Shown: in pieces, positions 36,478-46,171 of the stretch
How positions within the stretch are numbered: position 1 is the stretch's first letter
Layout of the letters: each line of letters starts with the position of its first letter
Assembly (NCBI RefSeq): GCF_031450785.1
Contig: NZ_JARTWB010000002.1
Span: 2,728,001-2,792,000 of the forward strand
From: Caballeronia sp. LZ062
GTDB lineage: Bacteria > Pseudomonadota > Gammaproteobacteria > Burkholderiales > Burkholderiaceae
DNA length: 64,000 nucleotides
Reading direction: 5' to 3'
Notes under the pieces: generated by a model
Database searches by the model: none
The model's input: the letters and a program-made list of their open reading frames with translations, nothing else
Told to the model about the DNA's origin: nothing
Translations under genes and position numbers: made by a program

Positions 36478-37683
36478 TCATAGCGCGTGCGAGCGATCGC
36501 CCGCAGCGAACGCATCGAGCGTCCCTTCGATGCCGCGCGAAAACGCGATCACCTTGAAAAGCTCGCCCATTTCCGCCTCCGAAAGCAGCTTCTGCACCGC
36601 ATTCGCAGCAGGAAGAAATCGCTTCACGTCCGCAGGATCCAGCGCGCTGAGAACATCGGTGATGCCCGCGTTCATCAGAAATCGCGCTTGCGACGTGAAT
36701 CCGAGCAAATCCGCGCCCGTCTCAACGCCCGCTTCCGCGATGCCCGTGAACTCGACGTGCGCCGTCAAATCCTGCAAGCCCGGATAGAGAAACGGGTCAG
36801 AATGCGCGCGATGCCGGAAATGACACATCAACGTGCCCGTCGCGCGCTGCGCATGATAGAACTCGCGTCGCGGAAAGCCATAGTCGATGAAAAACGCCGC
36901 GCCGCGCGTGAGCATCGTGCAGACGGTCTTCGTGAATCCGAGCGCCGCTTCGTGCGTTTCCGTCAAGTATTCCGCAAAAGGCTCGTCGTCGTTCGCCTCG
37001 TCGATGGCCGCGTCGATCAGCTCAATCTGCGCATCCGGCGTGACCGGCCGGTCGTCGAACGCAAAGCCGTCGTTCTGGATGACCACGCCGCGTTCGTGCC
37101 ACGCGCCGAGCTTGCGCACGACGAGGCGCACCGGCATCGCGTCCAGCACTTCGTTGCCGATCACCACGCCTTCGAACGCATCGGGCAGCGCGTCCAGCCA
37201 TTCGACCTTCGCGGCGAGAGCGGGCGCTTGCGCTTCGATCGTCGCGCGCTGACGCTCGCGCAGTTCGCCGGACAGATCGACGATCGCGTAAGCGTCGATT
37301 TCCATGCCGAGTTCGGCGAGCGCCGTCAGCAAACCCGCCGCGAGCTTGCCCGTGCCCGCGCCGAATTCCATCACGCGCCGCGTGCCGCTGTCCTGCAACG
37401 CCTGCGCGATGGGCCGCGCTAGCGTCGTCGCGAAAAGCGGCGACAGTTCCGGCGCGGTGATGAAATCGCTGCCGTCTTCGGCGCGGCGGCCGAATTTCAT
37501 CGCACCGCCGCCGTAGTAGCCGAGGCCCGGCGCGTAGAGCGCAAGCTCCATGTACTGGTCGAACGGCAGCCAGCCGCCCGCCGCCGCAATTCGTTCGCGG
37601 ATCACTGCGGTCAGCGCAGCCGATTGCGCGAGCGCGTCGGGGCCGGGAGCAGGTAAACTATCGGTTGGTCGATTCGGATTCAT
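36478..37683 (-). CDS. NDUFAF7/COG1565-type SAM-dependent methyltransferase
   Basis: The 401-residue protein has the family start IRERIAAAGGWLPFDQYMEL and ALYAPGLGYYGGGAMKFGRR. The SAM-binding motif is VMEFGAGTGKLAAGLL. GVVIGNEVLDAMPVRLV and FFIDYGFPRREFYH are further family blocks. Mitochondrial NDUFAF7 dimethylates an arginine of complex I; bacterial members are likely protein arginine methyltransferases, which is inference. The ATG at 37683 is preferred to an in-frame start at 37830. It is divergent from the SDR gene with only 13 bases between starts. Confidence 0.9.
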   Translation of the reverse strand: MNPNRPTDSLPAPGPDALAQSAALTAVIRERIAAAGGWLPFDQYMELALYAPGLGYYGGGAMKFGRRAEDGSDFITAPELSPLFATTLARPIAQALQDSGTRRVMEFGAGTGKLAAGLLTALAELGMEIDAYAIVDLSGELRERQRATIEAQAPALAAKVEWLDALPDAFEGVVIGNEVLDAMPVRLVVRKLGAWHERGVVIQNDGFAFDDRPVTPDAQIELIDAAIDEANDDEPFAEYLTETHEAALGFTKTVCTMLTRGAAFFIDYGFPRREFYHAQRATGTLMCHFRHRAHSDPFLYPGLQDLTAHVEFTGIAEAGVETGADLLGFTSQARFLMNAGITDVLSALDPADVKRFLPAANAVQKLLSEAEMGELFKVIAFSRGIEGTLDAFAAGDRSHAL

Positions 37684-37696
37684 CCCAGTATTGTAA

Positions 37697-38563
37697 ATGA
37701 GCGCCTCCACGCCGCTTTCTCCCGCCAATTCGCCGTCTTCCGGCGCGAATGCGCCCTTCCTGCCCGCGCGATCCGCGCACTCGCGCGCCGTGCTCGTGAC
37801 CGGCGCGGGAAAGCGCATCGGGCGAGGCATCGCGTTGGAATTCGCGCGGCAGGGCTGGGACGTCGCCGTCCATTACGGCCGCTCGGAGCACGAAGCGCAG
37901 GAAACCGTCGCGCAAATCAAATCACTCGGGCGGCGCGCGGTTGCGCTGAACGCGGATCTGTCCGTCGAAGCGGAAGTCGCGCGCCTCGTGCCGGCGTGCG
38001 TCGAAACGTTCGGCGCTTTGCATTGCGTCGTGAACTGCGCTTCGCGTTTCGATGAAGACACCGCCGCCGACTTCGGCTACGAGAAGCTCATGCAGATGAC
38101 CGCCGTCAATGTCGCCGCGCCGCTCACGCTCGCGCGCGCGCTGCACGAAGCCACGCCCGATGCCGCGGAGAACGACGAATCGCTGCGCGCCGTCGTCATC
38201 AACGTGCTCGACCAGAAGCTCTACAACATGAACCCGGACTACCTGTCGTACACGCTGACGAAGGCGGCGCTCGACACGGCCACCGTCGCGCTCGCGCAGG
38301 CGCTCGCGCCGAAACTGCGCGTCGTCGGCCTGGCACCCGGCCTCACGTTGATTTCCGCCGCGCAGACGCCCGAATCGTTCGAAGCGGCGCATCGCGTGAC
38401 GCCGCTCAAGCGCGCATCGACGGTTGCGGACGTGGCGCAGGCCGCGTGCTATCTGGCGAACGCGCACGGCGTGACGGGCACGACGCTCGTCGTCGATGGC
38501 GGCCAGCATCTGGTGCCGAGCCCGCGCGACGTGATGTACATGATCGGCGCGGAAAAAACCTGA
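37697..38563 (+). CDS. Short-chain dehydrogenase of pteridine reductase (FolM/PTR1) type
   Basis: The 288-residue protein has the Rossmann motif VLVTGAGKRIGRGIA (about residue 32), NCASRFDEDT, and the Yx3K catalytic pair in YTLTKAAL. An Asp replaces the usual Ser in VINVLDQKLYN, as in pteridine reductases. VVDGGQHLVPSPRDVMYM ends the protein. Directly followed by folB, it probably reduces dihydromonapterin or a related pterin, which is inferred from residue pattern and neighbourhood. Confidence 0.85.
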   Translation: MSASTPLSPANSPSSGANAPFLPARSAHSRAVLVTGAGKRIGRGIALEFARQGWDVAVHYGRSEHEAQETVAQIKSLGRRAVALNADLSVEAEVARLVPACVETFGALHCVVNCASRFDEDTAADFGYEKLMQMTAVNVAAPLTLARALHEATPDAAENDESLRAVVINVLDQKLYNMNPDYLSYTLTKAALDTATVALAQALAPKLRVVGLAPGLTLISAAQTPESFEAAHRVTPLKRASTVADVAQAACYLANAHGVTGTTLVVDGGQHLVPSPRDVMYMIGAEKT

Positions 38564-38594
38564 ACCGCGCCGCGTATAACTATTGGATAACGCC

Positions 38595-38992
38595 ATGCTT
38601 GCCGCACTTTCCCATCCCCGGCTGACCGATTGCCGGCGGCTTTTTCTGCGCAACTACGAAGTGCGCATCAACATCGGCGTGCATGACTTCGAAAAGCGCG
38701 GCGAGCAGCGCGTGGTGTTCAACGTCGAGTTGTTCGTGCCGCTCGCGCTGTCCACGCCGGTCGCGGACAAGCTCTCCGAAGTGGTCGATTACGACTTCAT
38801 GCGCTCGACCATCGCGGCGCGCGTGAATCGCGGGCACATTCACCTTCAGGAAACGCTGTGCGACGACGTCGCCGCCGCCTTGCTGGCGCATCCGAACGTG
38901 CGCGCGGTGGCCGTATCGACGCAAAAGCCCGACGTCTATCCCGACTGCGACGCGGTGGGCGTCGAAGTCTTTCGCATCAAAGAGGAACGAGC

Positions 38993-38996
<4 letters not shown>
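38595..38996 (+). CDS. folB: Dihydroneopterin aldolase family protein (FolB)
   Basis: The 133-residue protein contains the DHNA fold motifs [20 protein letters not shown] and [13 protein letters not shown]. The block [20 protein letters not shown] and [15 protein letters not shown] complete the pattern. It converts dihydroneopterin to hydroxymethyl-dihydropterin in folate synthesis; FolX-type epimerase activity is an alternative. The ATG at 38595 is chosen over a TTG at 38583. Its stop overlaps the ttcA start by 4 bases. Confidence 0.9.
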
Positions 38997-39952
<956 letters not shown>

Positions 39953-40048
39953 AAGCCTGCCGCGCCACGCGCGGCGCGGTTTTGGCGGGCGTTTCGACGC
40001 AGTGCGCGTGCTATATTGGCGCGACCTGAAACCTGCAAGACTCAAGCG

Positions 40049-41410
40049 ATGAACATCGTGATTCTGGCTGCCGGCATGGGCAAGCGCATGCGCTCCGCCT
40101 TGCCCAAAGTCCTTCATCCTCTGGCGGGCCGGCCGCTCCTCGCGCATGTGATCGACACCGCGCGCACGCTGTCGCCCACGCGCCTCGTCGTGGTGGTCGG
40201 ACACGGCGCCGAAAAGGTGCGCGAAGCCGTCGGCGCGCCCGACGTGCAATTCGCCGTGCAGGAGCAACAGCTCGGCACGGGGCACGCCGTGCAGCAGGCG
40301 CTGCCGCTTCTGGATCCTTCCGTGCCGACGCTCGTTCTGTACGGCGACGTGCCGCTCACCCGCGCCAGTACCCTGAAGCGCCTGCTCGATGCCGCCGGCA
40401 CCGAACGGTACGGCGTGCTCACGGTCACGGTGGATGACCCGACGGGATACGGCCGCATCGTGCGCGATGCGGGCGGCGCGGTGCAGAAGATCGTCGAACA
40501 GAAAGACGCGAGCGAGGCCGAGCGGCAGATCGCGGAGATCAATACCGGCATCGTCGTTTCGCCGACGCGCACGCTCGAAGCGTGGCTCGCGTCGCTTAAG
40601 AACGACAACGCGCAGGGCGAGTTCTATCTGACGGACGTTGTCGAGCGCGCCATCGAAGCGGGTGTCGCAGTGGTCACCGCGCAGCCGGACGCCGAATGGG
40701 AAACGCTCGGCGTGAACAGCAAAGTGCAACTGGCCGAACTGGAGCGCATTCATCAGCGCAACGTCGCGTATGCGCTGCTCGACGCGGGCGTGACGCTCGC
40801 GGACCCCGCGCGCATCGACGTGCGCGGCACGCTCGAATGCGGCGCAGATGTGACCATCGACGTGAACTGCGTGTTCGAAGGCCGCGTGACGCTTGGCGAC
40901 AACGTGAGCATCGGCCCGAACTGCGTGATTCGCGATGCCTCCATCGGCGCGGGTACGCGCGTCGATGCGTACACGCATATCGAAGGCGGCACGGCCGGCG
41001 CGAACGTCGTGCTCGGACCTTACGCGCGGCTGCGTCCGGGCGCCGTGCTCGGCGACGAAGCGCATGTCGGCAATTTCGTCGAAGTGAAGAACGCGGTCAT
41101 GGGCCGCGGCTCGAAGGCGAACCACCTGACCTACATCGGCGATTCGGATATCGGAGCGCGCGTGAACGTGGGCGCAGGCACCATCACGTGCAATTACGAC
41201 GGCGCGAACAAGCATCGCACGGTGATCGGCGATGACGTGTTCATCGGCTCGGATACGCAGCTCGTGGCGCCGGTGCGCGTCGGGCGCGGCGTGACCATCG
41301 CGGCAGGCACGACCGTCTGGAAGGATGTCGGCGAAGGCGAACTGGTGCTGAACGAAAAGCGCCAGGTCAGCAAGACGGACTACGTCCGGCCGACCAAAAA
41401 GAAAGTGTGA
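40049..41410 (+). CDS. glmU: Bifunctional UDP-N-acetylglucosamine pyrophosphorylase / glucosamine-1-phosphate acetyltransferase
   Basis: The 453-residue protein begins with the nucleotidyltransferase motif [20 protein letters not shown] and carries [17 protein letters not shown]. The C-terminal left-handed beta helix (about 250-450) has the hexapeptide pattern and [16 protein letters not shown]. It makes UDP-GlcNAc for peptidoglycan and LPS. It is followed by an intrinsic terminator and then glmS, the preceding step of the same pathway. Confidence 0.98.
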   Translation: MNIVILAAGMGKRMRSALPKVLHPLAGRPLLAHVIDTARTLSPTRLVVVVGHGAEKVREAVGAPDVQFAVQEQQLGTGHAVQQALPLLDPSVPTLVLYGDVPLTRASTLKRLLDAAGTERYGVLTVTVDDPTGYGRIVRDAGGAVQKIVEQKDASEAERQIAEINTGIVVSPTRTLEAWLASLKNDNAQGEFYLTDVVERAIEAGVAVVTAQPDAEWETLGVNSKVQLAELERIHQRNVAYALLDAGVTLADPARIDVRGTLECGADVTIDVNCVFEGRVTLGDNVSIGPNCVIRDASIGAGTRVDAYTHIEGGTAGANVVLGPYARLRPGAVLGDEAHVGNFVEVKNAVMGRGSKANHLTYIGDSDIGARVNVGAGTITCNYDGANKHRTVIGDDVFIGSDTQLVAPVRVGRGVTIAAGTTVWKDVGEGELVLNEKRQVSKTDYVRPTKKKV

Positions 41411-41420
41411 AGCGCGCGAG

Positions 41421-41448
41421 GCCGGGCCGGAAGGCTCGGCTTTTTTTT
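41421..41448 (+). terminator. Intrinsic terminator between glmU and glmS
   Basis: An 8-bp stem GCCGGGCC / GGCTCGGC (one G-U pair) with a GGAA loop is followed directly by eight T. It lies 10 bases after the glmU stop. glmS therefore needs its own promoter or read-through. Confidence 0.85.
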
Positions 41449-41486
41449 CATTGTGCGTTCGGATTTGACATCAAAGGAATAACGCC

Positions 41487-43304
41487 ATGTGCGGAATTGT
41501 CGGCGCGGTTGCGCAACGGAATATCGTCTCGGTGCTCGTCGAAGGATTGCGGCGGCTCGAATATCGCGGCTACGACTCGTGCGGCGTGGCCGTGCTCAGT
41601 AACGGCGAACCGCGCCGCGCGCGCAGCGTCGCGCGCGTGTCTGATCTCGACGCGCAAGTGAAGGAATCGGGCATCGGCGGCATGACGGGGATTGCGCACA
41701 CGCGCTGGGCGACGCACGGCGCGCCCGTCACCGACAACGCGCACCCGATCTTCTCGCGCGATACGGTCGCGCTCGTTCATAACGGCATCATCGAGAACTA
41801 CGAGTCGCTGCGCACGATGCTGCGCGAGAAGGGCTACGAGTTCGTGTCGCAGACGGACACGGAGGTCATCGCGCATCTGATTCACAGCATGTATCGCGGC
41901 GATCTGTTTCAGACCGTGCGCGAGGCCGTCAAGCAACTGCACGGCGCGTACGCGATCGCCGTGATGCACAAGGATCAGCCGCATACGGTCGTGGGCGCGC
42001 GCCAGGGCTCACCGCTCGTCGTGGGCGTGGGCCAAGGCGAGAACTTTCTGGCATCGGATGCGCTCGCGCTTGCCGGCAGCACGGACCGCTTCGCGTTCCT
42101 GGAAGAAGGCGACGTGGTCGAGATTTCGCTCGACGGCGTGAAGATCGCCGACCGCGACGGCCTGCCCGCCGAGCGCGAAGTGCGCGTCGTGACCGCTTAC
42201 GGCGGCGCGGTGGAGCTCGGGCCGTATCGCCATTTCATGCAGAAGGAAATCTTCGAGCAGCCGCGCGCGATCACGGACACGATCCCGCAGGCCGACAGCT
42301 TCGACGCGCGGCTTTTCGGTGACGGCGCGGCCGACGTGTTCGCGGGCATCGACAGCTTGCTGATTCTCGCGTGCGGCACGAGCTATTACTCGGGGCTGAC
42401 GGCGAAGTACTGGCTCGAATCCATCGCGAAGATTCCGACGCAAGTCGAGATTGCGAGCGAGTACCGGTATCGCGAGTCGGTGCCGAATCCGAAGGCGCTG
42501 GTCGTCGTGATCTCGCAGTCGGGCGAAACCGCCGATACGCTCGCCGCGCTCAAGCACGCGCAATCGCTCGGCCACACGCATACGCTCGCCGTCTGCAACG
42601 TCGGGACGAGCGCCATGGTCCGCCAGACGGAACTCGCGTTTCTGACGCACGCGGGGACGGAAATCGGCGTGGCGTCGACCAAGGCGTTTACGACTCAGCT
42701 CGTCGGCCTGTTCGTGCTCGCGGTGACGCTGGCGAAAATGCGCGGCCGCGTGGATGCCAAGCAGGAAGCGGCGTATCTCGGTCAACTGCGTCACTTGCCG
42801 GCGGCGTTGAATAGCGTGCTGGCGTTGGAACCGCAGATCATCGCGTGGTCGGAAGAGTTCGCGCGCAAGGAGAACGCGCTCTTCCTCGGGCGCGGGCTGC
42901 ATTACCCGATTGCGCTCGAAGGCGCGCTGAAGCTGAAGGAGATTTCGTATATCCACGCGGAGGCATATCCGGCGGGCGAACTGAAGCACGGGCCACTCGC
43001 GCTGGTGACGGAGGCGATGCCGGTCGTGACCGTCGCGCCGAACGACGCACTGCTCGAGAAGCTCAAGTCGAACATGCAGGAAGTGCGGGCGCGCGGCGGC
43101 GAGCTGTATGTGTTCGCGGATGCGGATACGCGCATCGTCAGCGAAGACGGGATTCATGTCATTCGGATGCCGGAGCACTACGGCGCGCTGTCGCCGATTC
43201 TGCATGTGGTGCCGCTGCAATTGCTCGCGTATCACACGGCTTGCGCGCGGGGAACGGATGTCGATAAGCCGCGGAATCTGGCGAAGTCGGTGACGGTGGA
43301 GTGA
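41487..43304 (+). CDS. glmS: Glutamine-fructose-6-phosphate aminotransferase (isomerizing)
   Basis: The 605-residue enzyme makes glucosamine-6-phosphate from fructose-6-phosphate and glutamine. It begins [14 protein letters not shown] with the catalytic N-terminal Cys of the class II amidotransferase domain. [15 protein letters not shown] follows. Two SIS domains carry [17 protein letters not shown] and [17 protein letters not shown], and the protein ends [20 protein letters not shown], the conserved tail that forms the attTn7 recognition site of Tn7-like elements. A marked change to accessory DNA begins right after the stop. Confidence 0.98.
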   Translation: MCGIVGAVAQRNIVSVLVEGLRRLEYRGYDSCGVAVLSNGEPRRARSVARVSDLDAQVKESGIGGMTGIAHTRWATHGAPVTDNAHPIFSRDTVALVHNGIIENYESLRTMLREKGYEFVSQTDTEVIAHLIHSMYRGDLFQTVREAVKQLHGAYAIAVMHKDQPHTVVGARQGSPLVVGVGQGENFLASDALALAGSTDRFAFLEEGDVVEISLDGVKIADRDGLPAEREVRVVTAYGGAVELGPYRHFMQKEIFEQPRAITDTIPQADSFDARLFGDGAADVFAGIDSLLILACGTSYYSGLTAKYWLESIAKIPTQVEIASEYRYRESVPNPKALVVVISQSGETADTLAALKHAQSLGHTHTLAVCNVGTSAMVRQTELAFLTHAGTEIGVASTKAFTTQLVGLFVLAVTLAKMRGRVDAKQEAAYLGQLRHLPAALNSVLALEPQIIAWSEEFARKENALFLGRGLHYPIALEGALKLKEISYIHAEAYPAGELKHGPLALVTEAMPVVTVAPNDALLEKLKSNMQEVRARGGELYVFADADTRIVSEDGIHVIRMPEHYGALSPILHVVPLQLLAYHTACARGTDVDKPRNLAKSVTVE

Positions 43305-43343
43305 GGTCGTCTCGTCGGCTCTTTAGCTCTGCCCGCCAAGAAT

Positions 43344-43527
43344 GAAAGCGTCCCTCACCCCTCTGCTAAAAGTGTCCCTCAGGGGGGGTGAAATTTCCCG
43401 CAAACCCTTACGGGGCAAGGCTGGGGACACTATCATTCGGCGTGGTGCACGCTGAAGAAAAACCTGCCGTTTAACCCCCTCTGATTCCAAAAAAACCGCC
43501 CCCTGCGCCCTTGAGGGACACTATTAA
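43344..43527. repeat. Four copies of a TGAGGGACACTWTYA motif just after glmS
   Basis: Two copies point leftward (read on the minus strand, about 43344-43356 and 43368-43381, 24 bases apart). Two point rightward (43423-43436 and 43513-43527). All share the core GGGACRCT. The cluster starts 40 bases after the glmS stop, close to where Tn7-like elements insert. It could be the merged ends of a lost mobile element; that is inference. Confidence 0.6.
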
Positions 43528-44030
43528 CGACGGGGTGATTTTTTGGGGCGTTTGGGGTCAGAAAGCCCGACTCCTACACCGCCGACCGCTCCATTGCATC
43601 CAAAATGAGCCACTCGACCGCCCCCTTCCCGGTAGTCCTGTGGCCAATTCCCTGCGAGCAATTCCACCGCACCCCGAACGCGTTCCATCGCGTCTAGTGC
43701 ATCGTGTGCTCTGTAGCCATCGGCGGCGCTTTCGTCTTGACCGCCACAACCGCCTCCTTCTGCCCACACTTCCTCCGGCCTCCGGCCGGGCTGCCTGACG
43801 CCAGCCTCCCGCATTGCCTCCACAACACCCCGCGCACATTCAGCTCGGTCGAGCGCTCGCCCGAGCCGCTCTCGCATCTCGTCCCTAAGCCCAAGGTCGC
43901 GTGCGACCACCTCAATGTCGCTCGCGACATCTGTGACCAGGACCTCCAACAGTTCCAGCAGCCTTGCCAGCAATCCGTCCGCGAAACCGGCGCGCGACAC
44001 GGCGTCTTTGATTCTGTGAGAGTCATCCAT
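43524..44030 (-). CDS. Hypothetical protein
   Basis: The 168-residue frame begins MDDSHRIKDAVSRAGFADGL with an Ala/Leu/Glu-rich helical first half (about 1-75). A Gly-rich second half ends with basic residues. The codon pattern looks like coding DNA, and no competing frame is better. No family is recognised. The ribosome site is weak, and the C-terminal third has low complexity, so the true end could be affected by a frameshift. It lies between the post-glmS repeat cluster and a 37-bp palindrome. Confidence 0.45.
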   Translation of the reverse strand: MDDSHRIKDAVSRAGFADGLLARLLELLEVLVTDVASDIEVVARDLGLRDEMRERLGRALDRAECARGVVEAMREAGVRQPGRRPEEVWAEGGGCGGQDESAADGYRAHDALDAMERVRGAVELLAGNWPQDYREGGGRVAHFGCNGAVGGVGVGLSDPKRPKKSPRR

Positions 44031-44097
44031 GAGTCTAGATAGAGAGCAGACTTATATGCCCAGAGATGACCGGCGGGACGCCACTGCGTTCTATGAA

Positions 44098-44134
44098 GTC
44101 ACGCATCGAGACGCGCCGCGTCTCGATGCGTGAC
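44098..44134. repeat. Perfect 37-base palindrome
   Basis: Two 18-base arms (left arm starts GTCACGCATCGAG) are exact reverse complements around a single central C. There is no T-run on either side, so an intrinsic terminator is unlikely. It lies 68 bases upstream of the start of the leftward hypothetical gene and in no supported coding frame. Confidence 0.95.
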
Positions 44135-44360
44135 GGCAATTGCGGACATGGTAGGAGCCGTGCCGGCAACCCGACCTCACAATCGGGCGCGTTTCAGAAC
44201 GGACATGAGCGCGCGGCAGAATACGGCGCGCAGACTCGATTCGGATGCGCGCAAACTCGGGAGGAAGCGCCTTTGAAGCAAATTCTGGGCGGTCGACCTC
44301 GCCCCTCAACGGTGCTGGCCGGCAGATGACGCTTGCGCTGCAATTCTGAAGGCGGATTCG

Positions 44361-44510
44361 CCTAACTTCAAAGTCGTCGCCTTGCCACCGGACCAGATTG
44401 GCATCGAAGATGAAGCAAAAGTAATCCGCATCGAAATAGTCGAGAACGCCTTGAAGTTCGTCGACCGCGAGATGACGAAGGCGAAATGGAAGGCTGAGAG
44501 TTCGCCGTGT
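44361..44510 (+). pseudogene. Degenerate 3' fragment of a paralogue of the acidic protein at 50518
   Basis: Translated in one frame this stretch gives FKVVALPPDQIGIEDE and then KVIRIEIVENALKFVD. The protein encoded at 50518-50832 has FKVVATPPRQIDIEDE and EEIRIEIIENDLDFEE. The DNA after it (GGCTGAGAGTTCGCCG) also matches the DNA across the stop of that gene. The fragment has no start codon and no intact 5' part. Confidence 0.75.
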
Positions 44511-44536
44511 CGACCTCAGTTCGCGTGCGAACCCGC

Positions 44537-44899
44537 TTAGAGTGGAGTTCCGCGCTTCAACGCGAAACGCATCGCAGGCGTCAGGAGCGAAGCGTCAACC
44601 GCTTCGACCTCTTGTTGATACACACCCGCGCTATACGCTGCGAACTCTGCGTGTCGACCCTCGCCGCTACGAAACTCGCTAGAGAAATGGTCCCCGTCGA
44701 ACTCGCCGACGAAGAAACGGTTGTACTTGGTGCCGTTCGCCAGCAGCAAATCGAAAAGGACTGTTCCTCGCACTTTACGGCGCCGTAGGTCGTTTTCCAC
44801 GCGTGCAAGCGCCCTCATAGGATTCTCAAATCCTATTGAGAGCACTACAGCCGAGAGCCCGTTTGGGCCTTCGCGCCTAACGAGGAAAGGTCGATTCAT
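44537..44899 (-). CDS. rnlB: RnlB-type antitoxin
   Basis: The 120-residue protein matches RnlB in size and pattern: GLSAVVLSIGFENPMRALAR followed by GTVLFDLLLANGTKYNRFFV, close to the GFENP and LFDLL-ANG-NRF blocks of E. coli RnlB. RnlB neutralises the RNase LS toxin RnlA. The ATG at 44899 overlaps the end of the toxin reading frame by 4 bases (ATGA), as expected for a coupled toxin-antitoxin pair. A longer upstream in-frame extension to 45172 is discarded because it lies inside rnlA. Confidence 0.85.
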   Translation of the reverse strand: MNRPFLVRREGPNGLSAVVLSIGFENPMRALARVENDLRRRKVRGTVLFDLLLANGTKYNRFFVGEFDGDHFSSEFRSGEGRHAEFAAYSAGVYQQEVEAVDASLLTPAMRFALKRGTPL

Positions 44900-45924
44900 G
44901 TCTTCTGATAGAATTCTTCTATTTTTTCGAACACTCGATTTATGATTTGTACTGCTTCCGCCATTGTGCGCAATGTTCGCGTACCTACCAGCGTAACAGT
45001 CATATGAGCCAGTCCGTGGCGCTGGCTGTGGTATAGGCCGTACGCGCCAGCGAGGATACTCCCCTTCGGCTCGGCTAAATGCTCCGCGCACCTGGACAGT
45101 ACAGTATAGATGCTTCCATTGACTTCGAAGTATTCGCCGAAGTTGCCTTTTTCGTCTGGAACGAGACCGCACGCACGAATCTCTTGATACAGGAAGCCCT
45201 CGAGCGCTCGCACGGAGGGGAACGCGATGTTGCTGTAGTCTTCGAGCTCGATACCGACTTTGGACATGGCGAGTGCAGAGGCTAACTGCTTGCGAATTTC
45301 TTCGTGCAGTCTGCCGTGTGCAACCGGCAACCGGTTTTCTAGCTCACTCTTGATATCGGCGACGGTGACTGGAACCTGATAGGTTGCAATCTGCTTCTGC
45401 AGGACCTCTTCGAAGCCCAGCACATTGTAAAGATAGTCCCATACCAGTGATGCCGTATGAAGATATCGTCCCTGGAACAAAACGGTTCCAGAGTCGTACG
45501 CGGTCAGAGATAGGGTGTCACCAGCTTTCCCTTTGAAACGAAGCCGATAACCATGCGGCACAGCGTCTTTTGCCTGAACCTTTGCGCCGCTCTCGTCGAG
45601 GAACGCCGTCAGCTCCTCCACCTGCGCAGCCGTAAGTTTGACCGACACGCTGAAGTTCGGCTTGTCGCCGATGCTACACGTGTCCACGACAATTTGCGCT
45701 ACCGCTTCGAACCCATCGCGGTCAAAGCCGTTTCAGTAGCCGAGGGTCGTTTGGCCCCCGCCATTCAGAAATATGATAAATCGGACAGGCTTACCTTCCC
45801 AAGTGCCGGTGACGACCCACGATTTTTCACTCTTTGCTATCTGGCAGCCTGCCAATTGAGTGGAGGCGAGACATCCTTCAATTTTGTCGCGGTCCAGCCG
45901 CAGTGCTTTGAATTCTTTCGGCAT
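44896..45924 (-). pseudogene. rnlA: RnlA-type RNase LS toxin interrupted by one in-frame TGA
   Basis: From the ATG at 45924 the frame encodes the RnlA N-terminal domain (MPKEFKALRLDRDKIEG ... FIIFLNGGGQTTLGY). It meets TGA at 45733-45735, then continues in the same frame for 278 codons. The second part holds the repeated domain and the HEPN nuclease domain with LEGFL and YHSQRHGLAHM. The RHGLAH motif corresponds to the catalytic Arg and His of E. coli RnlA (RHSLFH). The total, about 341 residues plus the stop, fits the 357-residue toxin. No ATG follows the stop closely; a GTG at 45687 could restart translation but would lose the N-terminal domain. Confidence 0.85.
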
Positions 45925-46142
45925 TTTTTCTGCTGAGCGGGTGCGCATGGGCCATGAGACCTCGATGCGAGTCGAGTGAGCAAAGCTGCGGGACAAATCA
46001 CCGCAATTTCTCGGGCCTTCGATTCTAGCGCACCTCTGTCGAAATCTTTCTGAGGCAGAGGCGGCCTCCATGAGGCGCTTTTGACGCTCACGGGCCGAAT
46101 CTCGCCAACCGGACCGGTGCATTTCCCCGGCACAGCGCCAGT

Positions 46143-46148
46143 TATAAT
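46143..46148 (+). promoter_or_regulatory. Consensus -10 hexamer upstream of the DUF4297 nuclease gene
   Basis: A perfect TATAAT lies 24 bases before the ATG at 46172. No good -35 hexamer lies at the right distance, and the ribosome site is also weak, which would keep expression low. The 247-base gap to the divergent rnlA start must also hold the toxin-antitoxin promoter. Confidence 0.45.
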
Positions 46149-46171
46149 CAGCTAACTAACATAGTCAAACA

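Noticed and set aside
44066..44329. 87-codon rightward frame containing the 37-base palindrome
   Set aside because: The composition is not protein-like and there is no ribosome site. The palindrome would encode an odd mirrored segment, so a non-coding role is likelier.
44900..45172. N-terminal extension of the RnlB frame
   Set aside because: It lies within the C-terminal coding part of rnlA. The ATG at 44899 gives the normal RnlB length and an ATGA overlap.
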